A stretch of DNA of 16,316 nucleotides from Oehlia diaphana (taxonomy: Eukaryota; Glomeromycota; Glomeromycetes; Glomerales; Glomeraceae): positions 1,271-17,586 of the forward strand of contig QZLH01000895.1 in the NCBI GenBank assembly GCA_003833135.1, read 5' to 3'. Positions 1 to 7,206 of this stretch are shown here, one piece after another (position 1 is the first letter of the stretch; each line of letters begins with the position of its first letter). The notes beneath the pieces were generated by a model that had not been told where the DNA came from, did no database searches, and worked only from the letters and a program-made list of their open reading frames with translations. The position numbers were made by a program, and so were the translations under genes.

Positions 1-1413
1 GCTATCTAATGCAACTATTGTAGAGATTTCATCTTGCTCCTCTTCCTCTTCAATTTCTCTTTCATTTGTTCCATTTACAACGTTAATAATTTCTTGTAAT
101 AATAATTCCTCTTCAGCAGATACTTTATTATCAATATTAATATAGTCATTCACAGCTAAGGGATCTATGAATCCTAACTCATTAATTAATGATTGTAATT
201 CATGTCTAATATTATCTTCTTCATAATCGGAATTGTCTGAACATTCAGAATCTTCCATATTATTATTGGAAAGAATTCCAGCTTTAGCCCAACTGTTAAG
301 AATTGTTTTTTTAGATACTTTTTTCCAGGCATCAGCAATTAAATTGATTGAATCAAAAATATCAATTGGGGGTAGAATGGGGTCTCCCTCTTCATAAAAA
401 TCATAAGCTTGAATACGATTTTAACATAGCAATTTGTGATATTGTGCTTTTAAACTATAAATAATGCCTTGATCTAATGGTTGAAGAAATGATGTTGTAT
501 TTGGTGGTAAAAAATGAACCTTAACATTTGAAAGACTATTGATGTTCTCAGATTCATGACATCTAGCATTATCTATTAGTAAAATAATATGTCGATTTTC
601 TCTAAGCATTTTGGAATTTAATCTTTCAAGATAATGTTTGAAAATACTTCTTTGCATCCAAGCTTTAGAGTTCCAATAATACCAAACAGGGAGAGATTTT
701 TTTTCAATTCCCTTTAATGCACGTGGTGTTTCATATTTATGAATAAAAACTAAAGGCAATCTTTCATCACCAGAAGCATTACAAGTTGCCAAAATACTAA
801 CACGTTCTTTAGGACGTTTTTTACCAAGTACAGGATCATGTGCTATTGTTTTGGATGGTTCTAAACGCCAAAAAAGAGCAGTTTCATCACAGTTCCAGAT
901 ATCTTTCAGTTCATATGCTTGAAGAATTTCTTGTAATTCAGCTCTCATTTGTGGAAGTTCATCAATAGGAGCACTGCCAGCTTCTCCTTTTTTTTTATAT
1001 GTATGCAAATTATTTCTCTGTTTAAAGTTGCTTAACCATCCTGCAGATGCTGAAAAGTTGGTGATATCAAGTAAGTTAGCACACTCCACTGCTTTTTGTT
1101 GGATAATAGGCCCATTTATAGTTAAATTTCTTGAAATTTGTTGATCAACCCAAATGCTCATTACTTCTTCTAGTTGTGGATAAACACTAGATTTTTCACG
1201 AAAATTATTTGCATTTGGTAAAGTGGTATCAATGGAAAGCCAATGTTCTGATCTTTTTAAAATATCAGAAACTGTGCTAGTGGAAATTCCATATTGTGCT
1301 GCTAATTGAACACCACTAAGTTTTTGATCTCTTCTTTTTTCACAAAGTTCTTTCTTTTGAGCTAATGTTAAAGATTTCTTCTTTTTATTATTTGTATCTT
1401 TGTTTTCTCTCAT
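1..1413 (-). pseudogene. Tigger-like CENP-B/DDE transposase, interrupted by an in-frame stop and cut by the window edge
   Basis: Catalyses cut-and-paste transposition in the nucleus. I start it at the ATG at 1413, which gives MRENKDTNNKKKK and runs straight into the DNA-binding domain; a further ATG at 1512 would add 33 hydrophobic, unconvincing residues. Order (residues from 1413): psq/CENP-B-type helix-turn-helix about 12-58 (QLAAQYGISTSTVSDIL); second CENP-B/Tc5-type HTH about 78-140; DDE_1 core with Asp176 in WNCDETALF, Asp281 in LLIDNARCH and Asp314 in FLPPNTTSFLQPLDQG, 32 residues between the last two. After LLC comes TAA (421-423), but the same frame stays open for all 140 codons to base 1 and reads like a normal family C-terminus (AYDFYEEGDP, then IADAWKKVSKKTILNSWAKA, then an acidic Glu-rich tail). 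That points to a single recent nonsense change. The catalytic triad lies before the stop. Confidence 0.85.
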
Positions 1414-1510
1414 GCTAAAGTATAGTTTGAAAAAAACAGTGAGAAAAATTGTTCGCCTAATTAATAAATGATTGACATAATTATTTCGGACTCCGAAAAA
1501 ATAATACGTC

Positions 1511-1694
1511 ATATCAAGATTTTTTAACTATAGTTGATCTAGAATAAAATCCGATTTACGAAATATCGAGATTTTACTAATAAAGTCCGATATATCAAGA
1601 CTATTTTAATATAGATGATTTGGTTCCAGAAGAAAAATCCGAATTAGTGCCAAATCCGATTTATCGAGGATCCGATTTATCGAGATTGCCTGTG
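1511..1694. repeat. Terminal and subterminal repeats of the Tigger-like element
   Basis: Two exact copies of TCCGATTTATCGAG lie at 1655-1668 and 1671-1684, just inside the terminal TGCCTGTG. Diverged relatives appear at about 1550-1570 (TCCGATTTACGAAATATCGAG) and 1586-1600 (TCCGATATATCAAGA). A longer diverged direct duplication pairs 1511-1538 with 1592-1619; both read ATATCAAGA, then a T-rich stretch, then TATAG.TGAT. Repeated motifs inside a transposon end commonly act as transposase-binding sites; that role is inferred here. Confidence 0.7.
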
Positions 1695-2650
1695 TATTAA
1701 GAATATTTATCAGTGATTAATAAAACTTTTAAATTTCATTTATATTTGTTGAGGGGTAGTATTGACTAACATCTGACTCTTATTTTTTGTAACGTATCTT
1801 CGATCATGTGAAAAACTGATACAATATGATAAAATCAAAATTATATGTGAAATAATATGTGCAAAAATAAACAAGTTAATTGCTTGGCTATTCATAGTTT
1901 CATTTTACAAGCGAAATAATATTCTTACTAATACCCGTGGAGCACCTTTATCTAAACCTATATCCAGCATCAACTCTATGATCCGGCTTCTTAATTAATA
2001 TTCTAGATATAATAAAAATAGCCGTCAATCTTACACAAACATATAGTGACAGAAATAAATGAACACTAACTTTAAAAGTTGTTGTCAAAATTGACATTAA
2101 TTTACAAAAACTGAAGTCGCTCCTTGCGAATTCGCACAGCTTCCATTGGCGCACGCAATTAGGTATAAGGTATTATTGCCATCAATCAAGTAATTTCATT
2201 TACATCCAATACTAGACGAGGACCCGAGTTATATATATTAGATCAGGGGAGATCGGCACACATTTACTATTAGCTCTACGCATTTCTTCAGGGCCGGCAC
2301 TATGTAATGCTGGTCGGCATTATCCACAAATGGAAGCGATCTACATGATTTTGGCTCATTCTAAGCAAATAACCAGGACCTGACCTTTCTATGTATAGCT
2401 CGGGTCCTACTAGACTTACTAGACTTCTTAAAATAATTTTGGAAAATAAACAATGTTTGGGATGCAGATCTCTTAAAAACAACGGCAACCTAAGCCAAAA
2501 ATAGTAAATAAAACAAAGTAAAATAGTAATCGCTATAAAATCACGATTTGACCGCAGATCAGCTGGTTTATTCAGATTTGGCGAGTATTTTGTTTATTTT
2601 GTTTGCATGTGATGTTCTTAATATAGTTTAACCCAATAATCTTATTATTA
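1695..2650. other. Intergenic region, no supported gene
   Basis: No reading frame here has convincing composition or recognisable motifs; the two short minus-strand frames are hydrophobic or Arg-rich fragments without family resemblance. About 2200-2480 is less AT-rich than its surroundings and contains a perfect 10-bp inverted repeat, AGGACCCGAG at 2219-2228 and CTCGGGTCCT at 2399-2408, plus the short direct repeat ACTAGACTTACTAGACTT near 2409. It may be the remains of a small mobile element, but target duplications are not evident. Confidence 0.5.
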
Positions 2651-2653
2651 AGC

Positions 2654-2660
2654 TATATAA
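2654..2660 (+). promoter_or_regulatory. Candidate TATA box upstream of the membrane-protein ORF
   Basis: TATATAA in the context AGCTATATAAACAG, about 70 bp before the ATG at 2730. Spacing and sequence fit a eukaryotic core promoter. In DNA this AT-rich such a match has limited weight by itself, but position and flanking bases are good. Confidence 0.45.
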
Positions 2661-2707
2661 ACAGTGTATGTAACCTTTATTTATCGTTCTCATTTTTTTT
2701 TATTTTA

Positions 2708-2727
2708 TTTTTTTTTTAAAAAAAAAA
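2708..2727. repeat. Perfect T10-A10 palindrome in the presumed 5' leader
   Basis: Ten T followed directly by ten A, ending two bases before the ATG at 2730. The A-run gives an A-rich start-codon context. The same exactly symmetric arrangement recurs at 9792-9813 (11+11), 13832-13851 (10+10) and 16153-16180 (14+14). Confidence 0.8.
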
Positions 2728-2729
2728 TC

Positions 2730-3392
2730 ATGAGCAGAATCAATATTAACATCAGATTGGTCATTTTCTTGTTTTCTATTTTCATAGCTTTCTTATATTC
2801 TATTTTCACAGCTTCATTATGTATGACAGTTTTGTTTGTGATATGTCGAGATTGGTTTCTTTTTTGTGAATTTAATTCCGTTGACGAAGAATTTAAACGT
2901 GATTTTGAATCCATTGATAAACGTGAATTTGATGATGATGAATCCAAACGTTTAATTGAATCTATTGAAGATGAACTTAAACCTTTAAAAATCAAATTAA
3001 TATATTTTCCTATTGAGATGTTTAATCAGATCAAGATGATGATTTTTCTTAATTTTTATATTCCTACTTATTTTAAACGTGAACCTAATACTGGTATAAC
3101 AAGAGAGATAGTACGTATGAAAGAATTCAAGTCTTTTCTTTATTATGTAACTAATATTGAAAATTTTTTTGAAAAAATTTTTTATTCATGTTTCATTTTC
3201 ATAAAAATTATATTAACTTCATCATATGCAACTATATTGTTTATTATATTAAATTCAAATCAATTATTTCTTAGTTTCTTAGTTTTTTTATCATATATTT
3301 TATTATTTTTTTACATTGAGTTTTATGATTTTCCTATTATTTATATTTATACATGGTGGCACGATAAAAGAGGACCTTGTGATAGATTGTAA
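2730..3392 (+). CDS. Hypothetical membrane protein, 220 aa
   Basis: I do not recognise a family. I start at ATG 2730 (MSRININIRL) rather than the in-frame ATG at 2664, because the latter would translate the TATA-proximal leader and the T10-A10 tract. Residues about 9-40 are strongly hydrophobic (one long or two short membrane segments). Residues about 50-90 are highly charged and probably helical (EEFKRDFESIDKREFDDDESKRL is cut here to its first part: EEFKRDFESIDKREF). Residues about 145-210 are again hydrophobic, with perhaps two or three membrane segments. CGT arginine codons and the ordered charged block suggest real coding sequence. It ends at TAA 3390-3392, overlapping the kinase reading frame in a different frame. 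It could therefore be a separate small gene, or the membrane-anchoring first part of the kinase gene joined by an unrecognised intron or a frameshift. Confidence 0.5.
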   Translation: MSRININIRLVIFLFSIFIAFLYSIFTASLCMTVLFVICRDWFLFCEFNSVDEEFKRDFESIDKREFDDDESKRLIESIEDELKPLKIKLIYFPIEMFNQIKMMIFLNFYIPTYFKREPNTGITREIVRMKEFKSFLYYVTNIENFFEKIFYSCFIFIKIILTSSYATILFIILNSNQLFLSFLVFLSYILLFFYIEFYDFPIIYIYTWWHDKRGPCDRL

Positions 3393-3795
3393 TGAGTGCT
3401 TAGAAAGTTTAATCAACGTATTCGCCAATACTGAAGATGATAATGACGAGAATAAATGGTGTCAAACATGTCAAACGAATTATTTTGTAAAAAATTTTAA
3501 AAATTGGACTAGTGAAAATGTAAAGATTGATGATTATATTCGACAAAAGCAATTAGAAAAAATTAATGATCCAAAATATACGACATTTGAATGGATACTA
3601 CACTATAATTTTGGAAAAACTGAAAAAATGGAAAATTATGATGAATCCTGTACGCTCTACTCATCAATATGGAGGGATGGTCCATTGTATTATGATTTTA
3701 ATAAAAAAATATATAGGAGGAAATCAAATAGAAAAGTTGTTATAAAAGTTATAAAAAGTACTAATTCACTAAGTGCAACTGAATTTATAAAAGAG
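3325..3795 (+). other. Kinase gene exon 1: module 1, degenerate N-lobe
   Basis: 157 codons. Hydrophobic start, then a CNEC ... CQTC cluster, NFKNWTSENVKIDDYI linker, and FEWILHY where other modules have EWIPYDQ. The Gly-loop is replaced by NFGKTEKMENYDES with no GxGxxG. The SSIWRDGP strand and beta3 Lys in VVIKV survive, and the exon ends FIKE, keeping the alphaC Glu at the splice junction. It lacks the beta4/hinge segment that begins exons 2-5, as expected for the first unit of the array. Confidence 0.75.
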
Positions 3796-6372
3796 GTAAT
3801 TATCATTATTTTAAAATTAAATTATGCTAATTATGTTAAAGATTGTTAAAATGTGCTGCATTAATTAACTTGATTTTCTTCCTTTTTTTTTATTCGATAA
3901 ATACCTATTTTATTAGATTGAAAAACATAATTCATTTCACATTGGACGTAAGATCATTGCAATAACTCAACATCCATATACAAAAGAGTATATGATGGTT
4001 TATCATGGCTTTTGCGGAAATTGTAGCACGCTAGCGTATGAATGGTGTAGAGAATGTCAATTAAAAGATTTAGAAAACAAGTTTATTAGCGAGGATAAAA
4101 CTATTAATAAATTGATTCAAGAAATTCGATCAAAACAAATAAGAGTTGACGATAATGTATTTGAATGGATACCGTATGATCATTTAAATATTACTCGAAA
4201 AATAGGCAATGGTCTAACTACATTATATTTAGCAACATGGATTGACGGCCCGTTAAGTTATCATTTTGGAAAAAAAAAATTAATAAGAAAATCACCAAAT
4301 AAAGGCGTAGCTTTAAAATATGTGTATAATTCACAAAATATAAATGTGAAAGTTCTAGATAAGGTATGAAATTATTTATACAAAGTATTATCCTTTTCTT
4401 TTTTTAACGTAATATTAATTTCTTTTTTTTTTTATTACTGTATATAAGCTTATGGAATATCACTCAATTAACAGTGCACATGATGGTCATGATCATAAAA
4501 TTTATGGTATATCTCAAAATCCATATATAAAAGATTATATTATGGTTCTTGATAATTTTGATCATTTATATTATTGTGAAAAATGTGGTTATAGTGAAAT
4601 ATTTAAACGTTATTATGTATGGTTCGGGTATTGCATACCATGCAAATTAGATAATTTACAAAATAATTTTAAAAACTGGACCAGCGGAAATGAGGAAATT
4701 GATTATTTTATCCAAAAAATGCAATTACAAATTTTAAATGGTGATATAATATTTGAATGGATACCATATGATCAATTAAGTGATATTAAAGAAACAGAAA
4801 CTGATGCAGTATATTCAGCAATTTGGATTGATGGACCATCATTTTGTAAGAAAGAACAAACAAGGGAATCGAATAAGAAAGTTACTTTAAAGGTACACGA
4901 TTCACAAGATATAACTAAACTTCTAAAAAAAGTATGAATTATAAATATTTTTTGTATCCTAATATTCAACTATATTTACAATATATTCAATTTTTAATGA
5001 TACAATTTTTTTTTTTTATTTAATAGATTGATTCTAGTCACATTAAAGATCATAGTAGTCGTAAAATATATGGAATATCTCAAAATCCAGATTCAAAAAA
5101 TTATATTAGAATAATTGAATATGAACGATGTGAAAAATGTGATGAAAAATATAAAGATAATGAACATATACTTTATAAATGGTGTAAACCGTGTCAAATA
5201 AGCAGTTTAAATAAAAATTGGACCAGTGGAAACAAAAGGATTGATAATCTCATTCAAGAAATGCGATCGAATATAAATGGCTATTATAATGTAATACCTG
5301 AATGGATACCTTACGATCAATTTAGTAACATTAAAAAAATAGGACAAGGCGGGTTTTCTACAGTATATTCAGCAATATGGAATGATGGTCCGTTAATTTA
5401 CAATGAAAAGGAATATAAATATGAAAGAAAGTATAATGAAGAAGTTGCTTTAAAGTGTTTATATAATTCACAAAATATTCCTGATAAATTTTTGAATGAG
5501 GTATGAAATTTTTTTATAAAATTCAATCTAAATAATATTATTTATAACTGAAAAATTGATGTTTTTAATAGATTAAAAAGTACTCAACAAATACACGTGG
5601 TCATCATGGAAATATTCTTGAAATGTTTGGAATATCTCAAGATCCTAATACAAAAAATTATATTATGGTTCTTAAATATGCGGAAGGTGGAGATCTTAAT
5701 AATTGGATAACTAATTATTATAAAGATATCGAATGGAGGGAAAAAATGAAAGCAATAAATAAAATTATTTATGGTATTAGTCTCTTGCATAATGAAAATA
5801 TAGTTCATCGAGATCTTCATATAGGAAATATATTAGCAACTGGTCATCTTTTTTCTTTTGATATATTTATTTCAGATTTTGGATTATGTGGAGATATTAA
5901 TGATATGAATAAAAAACGTATATATGGAGTTATCCCTTATATAGCTCCTGAAGTGTTGAGAGGAAAACCCTATACTAAGGCGGCAGATATTTATAGCTTC
6001 GGTATGATTATGTATTTTATAGCAACTGGAAGGCAACCTTTTGCCGATCTTAAACATGATAGATTTCTAGTAAGAGAGATAGTACTTGAAGGAGTGAGAC
6101 CTAAAATAGAAGAGTGGGAAGCACCAAAAGAATATATTGACATAATGAAAAGCTGTTGGGATCCAAATCCAGATAATAGACCTATTGCTTATTCAATAGC
6201 GCTTGATACTGATACCGAATATCATGAACGTCGTAGAACATTTTTTAAAGATTTTGATGAAGATTATTACAAAAAAAATATTTCAAAAAATTTTAAAAGC
6301 AACCAATCAACTGCTACAACTCCTCCTCAATATATTTATAAATCTCAATTAGTTGATGTTTTTACAGATTGA
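3325..6372 (+). CDS. Protein kinase (TKL-like) with four tandem Cys-cluster/N-lobe modules and one C-lobe, five exons
   Basis: Predicted Ser/Thr-Tyr kinase-like protein of 891 residues. Exons 3325-3795, 3917-4363, 4449-4931, 5027-5500, 5572-6372; introns of 121, 85, 95 and 71 bp, all phase 0, with donors GTAATT or GTATGA and acceptors TTAG, AAG, ATAG, ATAG after T-rich tracts. Exons 4 and 5 together form one canonical kinase: Gly-loop IGQGGFSTVY (about 573-582), beta3 Lys610 in VALK, alphaC Glu625 at the exon junction, HRDLHIGN catalytic loop (Asp706), DFG 727-729, APE 750-752. The tail PPQYIYKSQLV matches the end of related fungal kinases. HRD is followed by LH instead of the usual LK, as I recall for this family. 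Exons 1-3 encode incomplete N-lobes. First in-frame ATG is 3325 (MIFLLFIFIHGG, signal-like); the true 5' end is uncertain because a membrane-protein ORF overlaps in another frame. Confidence 0.8.
3917..4363 (+). other. Kinase gene exon 2: module 2, hinge fused to Cys cluster and N-lobe
   Basis: 149 codons. Opens with a beta4/hinge remnant (ITQHPYTKEYMMVYHG, compare GISQDPNTKNYIMVLKY of exon 5), which passes directly into CGNC ... CREC, then a linker that has lost NWTSGN (KFISEDKTINKLIQEI), FEWIPYDH, and an N-lobe. The loop IGNGLTTLY keeps two of three glycines; VALK keeps the beta3 Lys. It ends VLDK, so the alphaC Glu is lost. Confidence 0.75.
4449..4931 (+). other. Kinase gene exon 3: module 3, hinge fused to Cys cluster and N-lobe
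   Basis: 161 codons. Starts with the hinge segment YGISQNPYIKDYIMVLD, followed by CEKC ... CIPC, NFKNWTSGNEEIDYFI, FEWIPYDQL and an N-lobe whose Gly-loop is gone (IKETETDAVYSAIW). The beta3 Lys remains in VTLK. The exon ends LLKK, lacking the alphaC Glu. The acceptor is TATATAAG followed by CTT, so this exon starts with Leu where exons 2, 4 and 5 start with Ile. Confidence 0.75.
5027..5500 (+). other. Kinase gene exon 4: module 4, intact N-lobe
   Basis: 158 codons. Hinge segment YGISQNPDSKNYIRIIEYE, then CEKC ... CKPC (exon residues 35, 38, 53, 56), NWTSGNKRIDNLIQEMR, PEWIPYDQF and a complete N-lobe: IGQGGFSTVYSAIWNDGP, VALK, and FLNE with the alphaC Glu as last codon. It is the only module with every N-lobe hallmark, and it adjoins the C-lobe exon. 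Reading is open from the splice acceptor; an ATG at 5261 is internal and not needed as a start. Confidence 0.8.
5572..6372 (+). other. Kinase gene exon 5: C-lobe and tail
   Basis: 266 codons plus stop. Begins IKKYSTNTRGHHGNILEMFG, continuing helix alphaC from exon 4. Hinge YIMVLKYAEGGDL, catalytic loop VHRDLHIGNIL, activation segment SDFGLCGDI to GVIPYIAPEVL, then DIYSFGMIMYFIATGRQPF (alphaF) and SCWDPNPDNRP (conserved Arg of alphaI). The charged tail DTDTEYHERRRTFFKDFD ends in PQYIYKSQLVDVFTD. All residues needed for catalysis in the C-lobe are present. Confidence 0.85.
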
Positions 6373-6580
6373 TACTGTGATTGATGACGATCAGAAAAGT
6401 TCTGTTTAAAAAGTATAAATTCTGGTGAATTTAGATTGTGAATCGGGATGATCATTATAGTATATACAGTAATTTTTATAAATATATATTTATATATAAA
6501 ATATCAAACATTTTTATCAGAATGCTATTGTTATATTTATTATATTTAAATTATTAAGTGAAATATCATATATACATATA

Positions 6581-6590
6581 AATAAATAAA
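6581..6590 (+). terminator. Candidate polyadenylation signals for the kinase gene
   Basis: Two overlapping AATAAA hexamers in AATAAATAAA, about 210 bp after the kinase stop codon. Position is reasonable for a fungal 3' UTR; in such AT-rich DNA the motif is common, so this is tentative. Confidence 0.35.
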
Positions 6591-7039
6591 GCTATATGTT
6601 TAATAAATTTACAAATTTACAAATAAAATATTATTTCCCATGAAATGTAATAATTATCGCCATATTGTTACATATGATGATAATTATCTTAGTTACATCA
6701 TATCAAAATAAAATCAAACTTAAAGTTTTTCTTCGGCACTTTAATCAAATTTATAAAATAGGTAAAAAATCCGTATGGCATATTATTTTATAAAAATTAC
6801 AAAAAAGTTAAAGATTTCAATTCTCCATATTCAAATATCGATCGTTGGGCAAAGAAAAATTAAACTTATCGCTCATTATGACTATCAAAATGAATTTGTA
6901 ATTGGATTTTTAATACTGTATTATGAAGTTTTCTTTTATTAGCAAAGTCAGCACAAATTGAAATAAATCTGACAAATTGAATATATAATATAAGGTAATA
7001 AATTGAATAAATTGAACAAATATTTTATAATTTTTATTA

Positions 7040-7206
7040 TTCAACTTTTTCTAGATGATCAATAACTCTCTTAGATAGACCATCCGCTCAACTATAATCA
7101 TTAATTTTGCAAATAAAAATGAATATAGATCTCGTCCTTTTTTTAAATAGATTTCACATTATGGCCAGAATAAAATCTTTTGGCTATTTAAATTAAACAG
7201 TCATAA
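7040..7206 (-). pseudogene. Relic of a SAM-methyltransferase last exon with its intron acceptor
   Basis: 24 bases at 7178-7201 are identical to 14527-14550, which in the intact methyltransferase is the end of intron 2 (ACTGTTTAATTTAAATAG) plus the first exon-3 bases. Read on the minus strand from the conserved acceptor, the relic gives KRFYSGHNVKSI against KKFFLENNVHSI of the intact gene, then hits a stop. Further matches follow in order with indels: HFYLQN against AFYLKQ, AAATTAATGA, and SKRVIDHLEKV against GKSFADHQIKF. Order, strand and a shared splice site show common descent. Stops and length changes show it is dead. No matching exon 1 or 2 was found beside it. Confidence 0.7.

Larger units (their letters stand above)
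1..1694 (-). mobile_element. Tigger/pogo-like (Tc1/mariner superfamily) DNA transposon, one end visible
   Basis: A class II element whose transposase reads on the minus strand and whose 5' terminus lies at 1694. Read on the minus strand the terminus is CACAGGCAATCTCG, directly preceded by TA (1695-1696), which fits the TA target duplication and CAGGC-type ends of the pogo/Tigger group. The other terminus lies beyond the window start, so the matching inverted repeat and second TA cannot be seen. The transposase is interrupted by one stop codon, so this copy is probably not autonomous. Family assignment rests on the transposase domains plus the terminus. Confidence 0.85.

Noticed and set aside
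1414..1512. Longer transposase start at the ATG at 1512
   Set aside because: The extra 33 residues are hydrophobic and fall in the repeat-containing terminal region; the ATG at 1413 gives a typical family N-terminus.
1948..2154. 68-codon minus-strand open frame
   Set aside because: No recognisable motif, no splice-supported extension, composition like noncoding DNA.
2300..2488. 62-codon minus-strand open frame
   Set aside because: Lies across the inverted-repeat island; no family resemblance or promoter.
2705..2995. 96-codon minus-strand frame rich in Ser and Lys
   Set aside because: Antisense shadow of the charged region of the membrane-protein ORF (repeated GAT/GAA codons read in reverse) and ends in the homopolymer.
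3109..3282. Intron from GTACGT/GTATGA to a TTAG acceptor joining the membrane ORF to the kinase frame
   Set aside because: Splice motifs are possible but several acceptors compete and the resulting join cannot be verified, so it is left as a hypothesis and not annotated.
4772..5820. Minus-strand frames opposite kinase exons 3 and 5
   Set aside because: Shadows of the coding strand, which has kinase motifs and consistent splice sites.
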